In this document: piece after piece, positions 13,734 through 25,155 of the stretch
How positions within the stretch are numbered: position 1 is the stretch's first letter
Layout: each line of letters begins with the position of its first letter
Origin: Spinacia oleracea
Lineage: Eukaryota > Streptophyta > Magnoliopsida > Caryophyllales > Amaranthaceae
Reading direction: 5' to 3'
DNA length: 64,000 nucleotides
Assembly: GCF_020520425.1 (NCBI RefSeq)
Contig: NC_079492.1
Location: 113,061,157 to 113,125,156, forward strand
Notes under the pieces: generated by a model
Databases searched by the model: none
Told to the model about the DNA's origin: nothing
The model's input: the letters and a program-made list of their open reading frames with translations, nothing else
Program-made: the position numbers and the translations under genes

Positions 13734-15112
13734 TGAAGGAAATAATGCCCTTGGTCCAAGTATGCATTTAATATTAAGTTTAATAAATGCGGTTCAGTAT
13801 TAATTAACAAGTTAATAATACAGTGAGATCAAGTGAGCTGAATGCCTAGCTAGAGAACGCTTCAGTTCAAGTGGAGTTAATGATATTAATCCACATCTTA
13901 CTCTTGACTGAACCCGTAGGGTCACACAAATAATACGTAAACGGATCAAGTATTTAATGGCATTAAATACTCCATCTATGGATATTCGGAATCGACGGAT
14001 CTTGGTTTCAGTGGGAACTGAGATCGTCACAAGCAATAAATGAATACTCCGGAAAACGATGATATTGCCGGAAACGGAAATATGGATCGTATTGGAAATA
14101 TAAATATTATCCAAGTCGTAGATGTTGCCGGAAACGGAAACATGGTACGTATCGGAAAATATTATCGGAAATGGAAATACTGCCGGAATCGGAAATATTG
14201 CCGGAAGCGGAAATATTGTCAGAATCGGAAATATTATCGGAATCGGAAAATAATTCCGGAAACGGAAATATTAAATATTTGTTCGAAACGGAAATTAATT
14301 CCGGAATCGGAAATATTAAATATTGTTCGTATCGGAAATAAATTCCGGAATCGGGAATTTAATCGGAAGCGTATCGTACGAATAAGCATCGGACGAGGCC
14401 TGCCAGACGAAGGCCCAGCACGAAGTCGGGCCATCGCCCAGCAAGCCAGCGCGCCACAAACGCCCCAAGCCAAGGCAGCGCCCAGGCCCACCGCAAGGCC
14501 AAGGCCACGGCAGCGTGTGGGCCTCGTGGCATGGGCTGCGAGCTCACAGGCCGCGCGCGCATAGGCGCCCCTCGTGGGCTGCCGTGCGTGTGTGTTTGTG
14601 TTCGTACACGAATCCTAAAGCTATTAGGATTTGATATATGATTAAATTCCTAATCCTAAAAGGATAAATTAATTAAGTCAGAGTCCTACTAGGATTCTAG
14701 TTTAATTAATTAGTATCCTAATAGGATTCCAGTTCCTTTTCCATACCTCTATAAATAAGTGCCTAGGGTCATTATTTACAGAGACAATCGAAGTATTCTA
14801 AAGGTAAGTTTTTGAAAGAAAAATTCAGCCATACACTTGCACTAACCTAGCCGAAAATCCTAGTACCTTAAGGGCGATTCTAGTTGGTCAAGCTTAAGGC
14901 GGATCCGGACGTGCTGTGGACTATCTACGGAGGGACGACACTTGGAGTCCTAAAGACTTGTTCTTGTTCGGTTCGGGCGCAGCTAGGGAGGGCACGCAAC
15001 AAAGTGTATGCACCTAAACTATGCTAAATGATTATGTGTAAATAATATGCTTTCCTGGCTTTATGGTTTTTCCGCATGATTTATGTTTTGTCATATGTAT
15101 CATAACCTAACA
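13734..15112 (+). repeat. 3' LTR of Copia element 1
   Basis: This is a 1,379-bp copy of the 5' LTR with the same TGAAGG...CCTAACA ends, followed by the GGATT target duplicate. It differs from the 5' copy by scattered substitutions and a gap in the GC-rich block. Confidence 0.9.
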
Positions 15113-15474
15113 GGATTTAATAAAACTGAATTGTGTGTAAGATGTAATGATTGAGAATGTTTTATTTGGGAAAAGGAAAAAATATATATAATTATTTAAT
15201 GTTAAAAGTACAATAAAAAGGATGTGGGAATTGAAAAGTGGGGATTGTGTAGAATGTGTAAGGAAAAGTAATAATAATTTATAGAAAAATGAGAAAAGTT
15301 TATAGAAAAGTGTGAAAGGTGTATGTCCAAAAATGAAAACTTGACACTTATAAGAGACCGCTATTTATGGGAACTGGACACTTATTTAGGAACGGAGAGA
15401 GTACTAATTATAACCGACCTTATATCTGATTTGACATGACTTACAAATTTACGAGGCAAAATTGAGGAAGTCTT

Positions 15475-15791
15475 AATCTATACTGGGTATATCATTGAAA
15501 TGGTATACTAATATTCTGCATTTTTATTTAGTACCAAACCACATAGTTTGATACAAGAAAAGTAGTTGTATTTTCTCATGCGATACCAAACAACATAGTT
15601 TGGTAACGTGGTTTCAGTTTTATTTGGTTCCAAACAACATAGTTTGGTACTCACAAGTCAAAGATAAATGTTATTTTTCGTGGGCCAGACTCAATTTTTC
15701 ACTTGAACTTACCATTTAGCCCTTAATATACCGACTGAAGTTACTATTTTGACCTTAGTATACCATTTTAATGGTATACCCAGTATAGATT
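15475..15791. mobile_element. MITE-like inverted-repeat element with internal small palindromes
   Basis: The ends are inverted repeats of about 35 bp: AATCTATACTGGGTAT at the left and ATACCCAGTATAGATT at the right, followed inward by GGTATAC-type sequence. Inside are three spaced copies of a small palindrome of the form ACCAAACAACATAGTTTGGT (near 15533, 15585 and 15630). It has no coding capacity. I cannot define a clear target duplication, so the superfamily is unknown. Confidence 0.6.
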
Positions 15792-16021
15792 CAGAAAACC
15801 TCGACAAAATTATTGGACACGGTACTGGTATTCCTTTTGAATTGACAACACAGTCATCCAATAGCTAATACTCCGTACTCCGTACTCCGTATAGAATAGA
15901 CAGGGAAACATAAACGATATAATGAAGAAAGTAGAATCATCGAAAAGTGATAAAATAAGCAAAGATAATCAAGAACAAGATAACACCGGTTTTAGTTGCT
16001 TATAATCAAGAACAAGATGGA
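15792..16021. other. Host flank with ACTCCGT microrepeat
   Basis: No gene is seen. ACTCCGT is repeated in tandem around 15871-15892. The stretch runs up to the GATAC target site of Copia element 2 and would have been contiguous with 26571 onward before the insertion. Confidence 0.5.
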
Positions 16022-16026
16022 GATAC

Positions 16027-17441
16027 TGTTAGGTTATGATACATATGACAATTCATAAATCATGCGGAAAAACCATAAACCCAGGAAAACATATTATTTA
16101 CACATAATCATTTAGCATAGATTAGATGCATACTCTTTGTTGCGTGCCTTCCCTAGCTGCGCCCGAACCGAACAAGAACAAGTCTTTAGGACTCCAAGTG
16201 TCGTCCCTCCGTAGATAGTCCACAGCACGTCCGGATCCGCCTTAAGATTGACCAACTAGAATCGCCCTTAAGGTACTATTATTTTCGGCACTTTATAGGC
16301 AAATGTGTGACTGAATTTTTCTCTCAAAAACTCACTTTGAATACTTTGAAACTTGTGTTATAAATTGTGAGCCCTAGCCTCATATTTATAGCGGTATGGA
16401 AAGGGAATCGAAATCCTATTCAGATACAAATTAATCAAACCTAGAATCCTACAAGAACTCTAATTTAATTAATTTATCAAATAGAATTTAGGAATTTAAT
16501 CATTAACCGAACTCTGCATGTTTTAGGAAACGTGCACGAACACAAACACTTGCACACACACACGCACGGCAGCCACGATGGGCCCCATGCGTGCGCGCGA
16601 GCAGCAACCCACTCAGCGCCCGCGCGCGCTGCGCGTGCTGTGCGCGCTGTGCGCGCTGCGCGCTGCGCGCAGCCTGCTGGGCCTGGCCTTGCGCTGGGCC
16701 TGGCGTGGCTGTTTGTGCGGCGCGCTTGGCTTGCTGGGCGATGGCCTGGCTTCGTGCTGGGCCTCGTCCGGCAGGCCTCGTCCGATGCTTATTCGTACGA
16801 TGCGCTTCCGATTAAATTTTCCGATTCCGGAATTCATTTCCGATACGAACAATATTTAATATTTCCGATTCCGGAATTAATTTCCGTTTCGAACAAATAT
16901 TTAATATTTCCGTTTCCGGAATTATTTTCCGATTCCGGTAATATTTCCGATTCTGACAATATTTCCGTTTCCGGCAATATTTCCGATTCTGGCAATATTT
17001 CCATTTCCGATAATATTTTCCGACACGTACCATGTTTCCGTTTCCGGCAACATCTACGACTTGGATAATATTTATATTTCCGATACGATCCATATTTCCG
17101 TTTCCGGCAATATCATCGTTTCCGGAGTATTCATTCCTTGCCTGTGACGATCTTAGCTCCCACTGAAACCAAGATCCGTCGGTTCCGAATATTCATAGAT
17201 GGAGTATTTAATGCTATTAAATACTTGATCCGTTTACGTACTATTTGTGTGACCCTACGGGTTCAGTCAAGAGTAAGCTGTGGATTAATATCATTAATTC
17301 CACTTGAACTGAAGCGGCCTCTAGCTAGGCATTCAGCTCACTTGATCTCACTGAATTTATTAACTTGTTAATTAATACTGAACCGCATTTATTAGACTTA
17401 ACATAGAATGCATACTTGGACCAAGGGCATTATTTCCTTCA
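16027..17441 (-). repeat. 3' LTR of Copia element 2 (minus strand)
   Basis: This is a 1,415-bp LTR, on the plus strand starting TGTTAGG and ending CCTTCA. It matches the other LTR of the element in length and, as far as I can read, in sequence. It carries the TATA box (plus strand TATTTATA at 16383-16390), the GC-rich block and the CGGAAA-type array seen in the family. Confidence 0.92.
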
Positions 17442-17456
17442 GTCTCCCACTTGTCC
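17442..17456 (-). other. Polypurine tract, element 2
   Basis: On the minus strand this reads GGACAAGTGGGAGAC directly before the 3' LTR, identical to the tracts of elements 1 and 3. Confidence 0.75.
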
Positions 17457-18305
17457 TTAGGGACAAGTGTGCATTTCCTAATTCCTTTGTCGCTCGATGC
17501 TTGCTCTTGAACATAAGGTAAGAGTTGTCATCCTTATTATGTCCAGAGGTGTTCCTCGGTTTCAGAGTTCAACTGATCAAATAAACAGATAATCATATCC
17601 TATGATTCATCCGAGCACGGCCATGCATTTCACAGTTTCTAGCTCTCCGAGTGGCCTTGTACAACTTTTAAGCATCTCATCCCGATTTATGGGAGGACAA
17701 TCCCAATCTTGCGATCTTGAGATTAGACTTCGTTTGATAGGTGATTACCTGAGCGTTGCCTTTATAGCCTCCTTTTACGGTGCGACGGTTGGTCAACGTC
17801 AAAGCAACCAGTTCTCAAACAAGTAATCTCAAATCACTCAGGTATTGAGGATTTAGTGTCTAATAATTTAATGAAATTTACTTATGACAGACTTTCATCT
17901 CTTACAGTAAAGTTTCATAGGTCTCGTCCGATACTAGTCTTCCCAAAGTAAGTATCTATGCAAATGATTATGACATTGCCATGTCCACATAGTTCAAGAA
18001 ACAGAACTACTAGTCATCTTGCATTCTAATCGTCTAACGTTTTCTATGCGTCCAATTTTATAGAAAACTCCGATTAGGGACCATTTTCAACCTTTGACAT
18101 TCAAGTTCACTTGATAGACATTTCTTAGTCACAGGACTGGTCCTGACAGTCTATCTTGAATATATCGTCAAATTGAAGGGACTCATCATTTAATAAACCA
18201 CAAATTAAATGGAAAAATGAATTCTTTTCATTTATTGTGAATGATTAACCAATAATGTTTTACAAAGATTTAAACTCTAAAACTTTAAAACATTAAACAG
18301 AGACA

Positions 18306-19031
18306 TCAAAGCCATTCTCCAATATGCTTGATTCCCATAGCTGCAGTGTGCGAGTTGTGCTTCGCCTGCGGCAGAGGTTTAGTTAATGGATCTGATATGT
18401 TGTCATCAGTTCCAATTTTGCTTATCTCGACTTCTTTTCTTTCAACGAACTCTCGTAGAAGGTGAAATCTACGAAGTACATGCTTGACTCTCTGGTGGTG
18501 TCTAGGCTCTTTTGCCTGTGCAATAGCTCCGTTATTATCACAATACAGGGCTATTGGTCCTTTAATGGAGGGGACTACACCAAGTTCTCCTATGAACTTC
18601 CTTAGCCATATAGCTTCCTTTGCTGCTTCATGTGCAGCAATGTACTCCGCTTCAGTTGTAGAATCCGCAATGGTGCTTTGCTTAGCACTTTTCCAGCTTA
18701 CTGCTCCTCCGTTGAGGCAGAAGACAAACCCAGACTGTGATCTGAAATCATCTTTGTCGGTTTGGAAACTTGCGTCCGTATAGCCTTTAACAATTAATTC
18801 ATCATCTCCACCATAGACCAGGAAGTCATCTTTGTGCCTTTTCAGGTACTTCAGAATATTCTTGGCAGCAGTCCAATGCGCCTCTCCTGGGTCTGACTGG
18901 TATCTGCTCGTAGCACTGAGTGCGTACGCAACATCCGGGCGTGTACATATCATAGCATACATTATTGAACCAATCAATGATGCATATGGAATCCCATTCA
19001 TTCGTCTACGCTCATCAAGTGTTTTTGGGCA
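18306..19031 (-). pseudogene. Copia pol, distal part: RNase H domain after the TAG stop
   Basis: The frame continues without shift from the upstream gag-pol for 10 codons and then 231 codons to a stop at 18306. It contains the reverse transcriptase tail (MNGIPYASLIGSIMYAM, then RPDVAYAL) and a full Copia RNase H: YTDASFQ, the AVSWKSAKQST segment, STTEAEYIAA, CDNNGAIAQAK, a VKHVLRRFHLLRE segment and the terminal DPLTKPLPQAKH. The acidic catalytic positions are present. As it lies after a stop codon and its first Met is internal to a domain, it would be made only by readthrough. Otherwise this copy lacks RNase H and is non-functional alone. Confidence 0.88.
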
Positions 19032-22000
19032 CTAAGTCTTGCTTAGAGTCATTCCATGAGACATGGGTAGGTAGCCTCGCTTGGAGTCCGCCATCTTGAA
19101 CCTATCAAGCACCTTATTGATATAAGTGCTTTGACTAAGTCCAATCATCCTTTTAGATCTATCTCTGTAAATCTTGATGCCCAATATGTACTGTGCTTCT
19201 CCTAGATCCTTCATCGAAAAACATTTCCCAAGCCAAATCTTGACAGAGTTCAACATAGGAATGTCATTTCCGATAAGCAATATGTCGTCGACATATAATA
19301 CTAGGAAAGCAATTTTGCTCCCACTGACCTTCTTGTATACACAAGATTCGTCCGCGTTCTTGATGAAACCAAAGTCACTGACTGCTTCATCAAAACGTAT
19401 ATTCCAGCTCCTGGATGCCTGCTTCAATCCGTAGATTGACTTCTTTAGCTTGCATACCCTTTTAGCATTCTTTGGATCCTCAAAACCTTCAGGCTGTGTC
19501 ATAAACACAGTTTCTGTTAAAACGCCGTTTAAGAAAGCAGTTTTGACATCCATCTGCCATATTTCGTAATCGTAATATGCAGCGATTGCTAACATTATTC
19601 GAATAGACTTTAGCATTGCAACTGGTGAAAAGGTTTCATCGTAATCCACACCGTGGACTTGCCTGTAACCTTTTGCAACCAATCTAGCTTTGAAAACTTC
19701 AAGTTTCCCATCCTTGTCCTTTTTCAGTTTGAAAACCCATTTGCTTCCAATGGCTTGGTAGCCATCTGGCAAATCGACCAAATCCCATACTTGGTTTTCA
19801 GACATGGAGTCTAATTCAGATTGCATGGCTTCTTGCCATTGCTTGGAGCTAGGGCTCGTCATAGCTTGCTTGTAAGTCGCAGGTTCATCACTTTCAAGTA
19901 ATAGAACGTCATAGCTCTCGTTCGTCAAAATACCTAAGTACCTTTCCGGTTGAGATCTATATCTTTGCGATCTACGCGGGGTAACATTTCTAGATTGATC
20001 ATGATTCTCACCAGATTCTTCTAAAGATCTCTGAGTTTCATCCTGAATGTCATCTTGAGCATTCTCTAGAGTTTGTTGTTTGGCTCGAATTTCTTCGAGG
20101 TCTACTTTTCTCCCACTTGTCATTTTGGAAATGTGATCCTTCTCCAAAAAGACACCATCTCGAGCAACAAACACTTTGTTCTCAGATGTATTGTAGAAGT
20201 AATACCCCTTTGTTTCCTTTGGATAGCCCACAAGGATACATTTGTCAGATTTTGGATGAAGTTTGTCTAAAATTAATCGTTTGACGTATACTTCACATCC
20301 CCAAATCTTAAGAAAAGACACATTTGGAGGCTTTCCAAACCATAATTCGTATGGAGTCTTTTCGACAGCTTTAGACGGAGCTCTATTTATAGTGAGTGCA
20401 GCTGTATTTAGTGCATGTCCCCAAATTTCTAATGGAAGTTCGGCCTGACCCATCATTGACCTGACCATGTCTAGCAAGGTTCTGTTCCTCCGTTCTGACA
20501 CACCGTTCCATTGTGGTGTTCCAGGAGGAGTCAATTCTGATAGAATTCCACATTCTTTCAGATGGTCATCAAATTCATAGCTCAGATATTCACCGCCTCT
20601 ATCAGACCGCAGTGCCTTAATCTTCTTGCCTAATTGATTCTCTACTTCACTCTGAAATTCCTTGAATTTGTCAAAGGATTCAGACTTATGCTTCATTAGG
20701 TAGACATAACCATACCTACTGAAGTCATCAGTGAAAGTGATAAAGTAGCTGAAACCACCTCTAGCATTTGTACTCATTGGTCCACATACATCTGTATGGA
20801 TTAAACCCAATAGTTCATTTGCTCTTTCTCCAACTTTAGAGAAAGGTTGCTTTGTCATTTTGCCAAGTAAACATGATTCGCATTTACCATAATCCTCTAA
20901 GTCAAATGGTTCTAGAATTCCTTCTCTTTGAAGTCTTTCTAAGCGTTTCAAGTTTATATGGCCTAATCGACAATGCCACAGATAGGTGAGATCTGAATCA
21001 TCCTTTTTGGCCTTTTTGGTATTTATGTTATATACTTGTTTGTCGTGATCTAATAAATAAAGTCCATTGACTAATCTAGCAGATCCATAAAACATCTCTT
21101 TAAAATAAAACGAACAACTATTGTCTTTTATTATAAAGGAAAATCCCTTAGCATCTAAGCAAGAAACTGAAATGATGTTTTTAGTAAGACTTGGAACATG
21201 GAAACATTCTTCCAGTTCCAAAACTAGCCCGGAGGGCAACGACAAATAGTAAGTTCCTACAGCTAATGCAGCAATCCGTGCTCCATTTCCCACTCGTAGG
21301 TCGACTTCACCCTTGCTTAACTTTCTACTTCTTCTTAGTCCCTGTGGATTGGAACATAAGTGTGAGCCACAACCTGTATCTAATACCCAAGAAGTTGAAT
21401 TAGCAAGTATACAGTCTATAACGAAAATACCTGAAGATGGAACGACTGTTCCGTTCTTCTGATCTTCCTTTAGCTTCAAGCAATCTCTCTTCCAATGCCC
21501 CTTCTTCTTGCAGTAGAAGCATTCGGATTCAGAAGTGGGTTGACTGACCTTTCTCTTTGCAGATTTGGCGCCAGTTTGCTTAGTTGGGCTGGCTTTGTTG
21601 CCACCTTTCTTAGCATTCCTCTTCTTTCCAGATTTCTTGAACTTGCCCCCACGCACCATAAGCACATCCTGCTTATCACTTTTGAGCGTCTTTTCAGCGG
21701 TCTTCAGCATACCGTGAAGCTCAGTGAGCGTTTTGTCCAGACTATTCATACTGTAGTTCAGTTTGAACTGATCATACCCGCTATGAAGAGAATGGAGGAT
21801 GGTGTCTATAGCCATTTCCTGAGAAAATTGCTGATCCAGCCGACTCATATTCTCAATGAGTCCAATCATTTTGAGAACATGTGGACTTACGGGCTCGCCT
21901 TTCTTAAGCTTGGTCTCAAGAATTTGCCTATGAGTCTCGAATCTTTCGACTCGAGCCAGATCTTGGAACATGTTCTTCAACTCACTGATGATTGTGAAAG

Positions 22001-22271
22001 CATCTGAGTTGATGAACGTTTTCTGCAGATCCGCACTCATGGTGGCGAGCATTAGACATTTCACATCCTTGTTGGCATCAATCCAACGATTGAGGGCTGC
22101 CTGAGTGACCCCGTCGCCTGCAGCTTCGGGCATCGCCTCATCTAGGACATACTCCTTTTCTTCCTGCATAAGAACTATTTGCAAGTTCCTTTGCCAGTCA
22201 AGGAAGTTTTTCCCGTTCAACTTCTCCTTTTCGAGAATTGATCGAATGTTGAATGAATTGTTGTTTGCCAT
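19032..22271 (-). CDS. Copia gag-pol polyprotein (Gag, protease, integrase, RT) ending at premature TAG
   Basis: The polyprotein would be processed into Gag, protease, integrase and reverse transcriptase for retrotransposition in virus-like particles. I chose the Met at 22271 (start MANNNSFNIRSIL) because the open frame extends 31 codons further up only through a hydrophobic stretch unlike Gag. Numbering from the longer frame's first codon at 22364, visible motifs are: zinc knuckle CX2CX4HX4C (282-295); protease LDTG (328-331); integrase HHCC (H464, H469, C495, C498) and the DD35E triad D525, D588, E624 with exact 62 and 35 spacing; RT YVDD (1024-1027). The frame stops at TAG (19034-19032) after LSKT, where family members usually have Gln before the CPKT segment. 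Everything else looks intact. Confidence 0.92.
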   Translation of the reverse strand: MANNNSFNIRSILEKEKLNGKNFLDWQRNLQIVLMQEEKEYVLDEAMPEAAGDGVTQAALNRWIDANKDVKCLMLATMSADLQKTFINSDAFTIISELKNMFQDLARVERFETHRQILETKLKKGEPVSPHVLKMIGLIENMSRLDQQFSQEMAIDTILHSLHSGYDQFKLNYSMNSLDKTLTELHGMLKTAEKTLKSDKQDVLMVRGGKFKKSGKKRNAKKGGNKASPTKQTGAKSAKRKVSQPTSESECFYCKKKGHWKRDCLKLKEDQKNGTVVPSSGIFVIDCILANSTSWVLDTGCGSHLCSNPQGLRRSRKLSKGEVDLRVGNGARIAALAVGTYYLSLPSGLVLELEECFHVPSLTKNIISVSCLDAKGFSFIIKDNSCSFYFKEMFYGSARLVNGLYLLDHDKQVYNINTKKAKKDDSDLTYLWHCRLGHINLKRLERLQREGILEPFDLEDYGKCESCLLGKMTKQPFSKVGERANELLGLIHTDVCGPMSTNARGGFSYFITFTDDFSRYGYVYLMKHKSESFDKFKEFQSEVENQLGKKIKALRSDRGGEYLSYEFDDHLKECGILSELTPPGTPQWNGVSERRNRTLLDMVRSMMGQAELPLEIWGHALNTAALTINRAPSKAVEKTPYELWFGKPPNVSFLKIWGCEVYVKRLILDKLHPKSDKCILVGYPKETKGYYFYNTSENKVFVARDGVFLEKDHISKMTSGRKVDLEEIRAKQQTLENAQDDIQDETQRSLEESGENHDQSRNVTPRRSQRYRSQPERYLGILTNESYDVLLLESDEPATYKQAMTSPSSKQWQEAMQSELDSMSENQVWDLVDLPDGYQAIGSKWVFKLKKDKDGKLEVFKARLVAKGYRQVHGVDYDETFSPVAMLKSIRIMLAIAAYYDYEIWQMDVKTAFLNGVLTETVFMTQPEGFEDPKNAKRVCKLKKSIYGLKQASRSWNIRFDEAVSDFGFIKNADESCVYKKVSGSKIAFLVLYVDDILLIGNDIPMLNSVKIWLGKCFSMKDLGEAQYILGIKIYRDRSKRMIGLSQSTYINKVLDRFKMADSKRGYLPMSHGMTLSKT

Positions 22272-22394
22272 ATTAAAAACTACAATTGAAAAGAATAAAC
22301 AAATAAATAACCATTCACAGTTTCTCTTAATAAACTTAAATTCTGGCATACATGCATAATTCAATGTTTATTAAGCATTTTATTCAAATTATGT

Positions 22395-25140
22395 GTTCCG
22401 GCAGGTGTGAATAAAATGATTCCAAGATCCTAAAATCATTGAAGAACTAAGCACAGTTTGTCGACTTAATCCTAGAACATCTTAGGTAAGCAAAAGCCTT
22501 TTGCTAATAGTCTAGAAACCATTCTTGGTTGATAGGTACGTCTAAGAACTTATTAGGTAAACCTATCGAATTTGCCACGACATAAAAGGACTCCTTACTT
22601 ATATCGTTGAGTTTCACCAAAACTAACATGTACTCACAATTATTTGTGTACCTTGCCCCTTTAGGACCAATAAGTAACACCTCGCTGAGCGAAAACTATT
22701 ACTAGATTGATGTAAAGGATATCCAAGCAAGTGTATATTTTGGCATGGCACCTTTTAACTCAATTTTTAAGTTTGGAACTTAAGGCTCTTACTATGTTGG
22801 TTAGATTTTAAGTGAACTAAAATCCTTAATCATGCAACATAATCAAGCTTTTGATCTCATGCATTTTAAGACATATTTAAAACAATAAATAACTTAAAAC
22901 ATGCATAAGATATTTGTGATCTAGTATGGCCCGACTTCATCTTGAAGCTTTGACTTCAAAGTCCGTCTTGAAAATCTCCGTGGGAGGCACCATTTTCTTC
23001 AAATAGGATAAGCTATAACTAATTACAACTATTTGATGGTTCGCAGACCATATTTGAATTGAAAAATAACTTTGGTACTTTAGACCAATTACATTCAAAT
23101 TAATGGTACGCAGACCATATTTTCTATCCTATTTGGGCCATACTAGTCACTTCATAACCTGCAAAACAGTACATATACAATATATACCATTCACCCATTC
23201 ATTATCATGAATGGCCCACATAGCTGGTTAGTAAAACACATTATGCATCACGTAAACATTTGCAGCAATTAATCAAGGGCACCAATAATCTACCAATTAT
23301 TCAGTCCTTATTAATTCTAATCAAGTTGTTTTAACCTTAAGGATTTGTAGACCTAATCAAGAGTTTATAACTAAAAAGCGCTCCCACTTAAACCAATAAA
23401 TTCATATGCTTTACCAATTTTAAACATAAAAATGTATTTCTAGTCTAACCGGAAACATACAAATTTAATTAAAATTTAAAGCTCATATAAATTTATAATT
23501 GAATCCAAAAAGTTTAATTTAATTTCAGTCGCATTTAAATTAATTCATGATTTTAATTTTAGTAAAATAATTAGAATAAATAACATTTATTATAATTATA
23601 ATATTCAAAATTAAAATCCAAGAAAATAATTTAAATTATTAATTTTAAAATTAATTAAAATTACGTGAACTGAAATTTTCAAATTAAACATTCAAAACGA
23701 TCTAATCGTAACGCAAACACCCTACGCGTTGCACGCCCATGGGCCGCACGCACACAGCCATCGCTGGCCATGCGCGCGCAGCCCATGCGCTCGTCGCATA
23801 GCTGCTGCATCCCTATCGCAAGCCTCCGCACGCATTGGTGCTCGCTGCGCGCGCCAGCGCTCATCGCACGCGGGCTATCGCTCGCAGTGCGCGCGCGACA
23901 TCGCTCGCTGGGCGCGCGACATCGCTCGCTGGGCGCGCGACATCGCTCGCTGGGCGCGCGACATCGCTCGCTGGGCGCGCGACATCGCTCGCTGGGCGCG
24001 CGAGCCATCGCTCGCCGGGTGCGCGACATCGCTCGCTGGGCGCGCGACATCGCTCGCTGGGCGGGCGACATCGCTCGCTGTGCGCGCGAGCAATGCTAGG
24101 CGCAGCGCTCGTGGCACGCGAGCTTGCGCTCGCTGCGCGAGAGGCTGCGCGCTCTTGTGCGAGGCAGTGCGCGTTGTGGCGCAGCTCGCTTGCTGCCCAC
24201 ACGCGATTGCCTTGGCTCGCCCTTCGCCCATGCCCATTCGTCCATTGCTCGTGGCCCACGACACAAGGCAGGGCTGCTGCCTTGTGCTCGTGCACTACGC
24301 CCTTGCTCATTGCATTCGTGCCGCACGGGCGACGAGCTCCCTTGCTCGTCGTCGCATGCCCGCACTATACAACACCCCTTAAGGGTAACACGAAGCGTCC
24401 ATTGCTTTGTGCGTGCAAGTTATATGAACGAATCGCATAAAAAATTTAAAATTTATAAAATTAATGACAAATTAATAAATATTATTAATTTCATAATTTT
24501 AGGGCGAAAAATCGAAAATTTATTATTCAATTGATTTCCGATTTACATGGATTCAAGTCTAGGTCATAAAAATTTAAAATTTATCATATATTTACAATTT
24601 TTATGGTGGTTTTTAATCATAGGTTTCTAATTAAATTACAATTAATTATGAAAATCAAATTAATTCTAAATTATTCTAATTTTCAACAAATTAATCATAA
24701 TTAATAATTAGATTGCATAATTAACAAGACTAGGCATTCAAACTTGTTAAACATATGCAGTAGGTCAATAAAAAATTCAAGATTTATCAACAAGAATCGC
24801 AAATATTTAATTTAACATCTTAAATTTACGAAATTTTGCATTCGAAAAACTAAAACCTTCGAAAAGTCATAGTTAGGCTTCGAATTTGAGAATTCTGGGT
24901 TCGGCAGAAAAATACTATTTTTGTCAAAATTTTAGAATGCCTTTTACATGCGGAATTGACACAAAAATCACTCAATTCGGATGAGTAACGAAGAAACTGC
25001 CGAAAAACTGCGTACGTATAATTAAATAAACGCAATTTGCAATTAATTAACAATTACGAAAATTAATCACCCCTTTTAATTCTTGCAAATTTGTAATATT
25101 TAACCATGTTCATGCAATTTAGATTATGAAAATAATAAGG
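22395..25140 (-). other. Long leader of Copia element 2
   Basis: This is nearly 2.8 kb between the primer site and gag, without a convincing gene. It matches the leaders of elements 1 and 3 almost throughout, up to the sequence TTCACACCTGCCGGAACA just before gag. It includes the GC-rich array. Conservation across coding and non-coding copies suggests cis functions such as packaging or translation control, which is an inference. Confidence 0.6.
23885..24090 (-). repeat. GC-rich 21-bp tandem array in element 2 leader
   Basis: The plus strand has about nine tandem units of CGCGCGACATCGCTCGCTGGG (21 bp) with small variants. As 21 is a multiple of three, all six frames stay open, giving spurious frames of 100-217 codons encoding repeats such as RARDIARWA. 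Element 3 has the same unit with fewer copies (36985-37140), so the array expands and contracts. Confidence 0.8.
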
Positions 25141-25154
25141 GGCTCGTGATACCA
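25141..25154 (-). other. Primer-binding site, element 2
   Basis: Minus-strand TGGTATCACGAGCC lies just inside the 5' LTR. It is the same one-base variant of the initiator tRNA-Met primer site as in elements 1 and 3. Confidence 0.75.
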
Positions 25155-25155
25155 C

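Larger units (their letters stand above)
4901..15112 (+). mobile_element. Ty1/Copia-type LTR retrotransposon, element 1 (non-autonomous, decayed)
   Basis: The element is bounded by LTRs beginning TGAAGG and ending CCTAACA, and flanked by a perfect 5-bp target duplication GGATT (4896-4900 and 15113-15117). A primer-binding site follows the left LTR and a polypurine tract precedes the right LTR. Total length is 10,212 bp. The internal region has no long open frame. Scattered matches to Copia integrase-linker, reverse transcriptase and RNase H regions can be traced in the same order as in element 2. Its leader and 3' region match elements 2 and 3. It cannot encode its own enzymes, so it probably moved with proteins from a relative. 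Confidence 0.92.
4852..15401. mobile_element. Stowaway-like MITE split by Copia element 1
   Basis: The left part (4852-4900) starts CTCCATCCGTTCCTAAATAAG next to TA. The matching inverted right end (15118-15401) finishes with CTTATTTAGGAACGGAGAGAG followed by TA. Removing the LTR element 4901-15112 and one GGATT duplicate restores a continuous MITE of about 333 bp. Both ends of the MITE are therefore present, with the retrotransposon inside. Confidence 0.85.

Noticed and set aside
16532-17371. Open frames of 74-178 codons repeated in all Copia LTRs
   Set aside because: They lie in LTR U3 sequence, repeat in every LTR copy on either strand, and reflect the CGGAAA array and GC-rich block.
17602-17826. 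74-codon frame repeated at 48697-48921
   Set aside because: Part of the conserved 3' region of the Copia elements; found in inverse orientation in other copies without coding constraint.
23679-24440. Several overlapping open frames of 100-217 codons on both strands
   Set aside because: They arise from a GC-rich 21-bp repeat that keeps all frames open; repeats of RARDIARWA type have no family match and the block is part of a retrotransposon leader.
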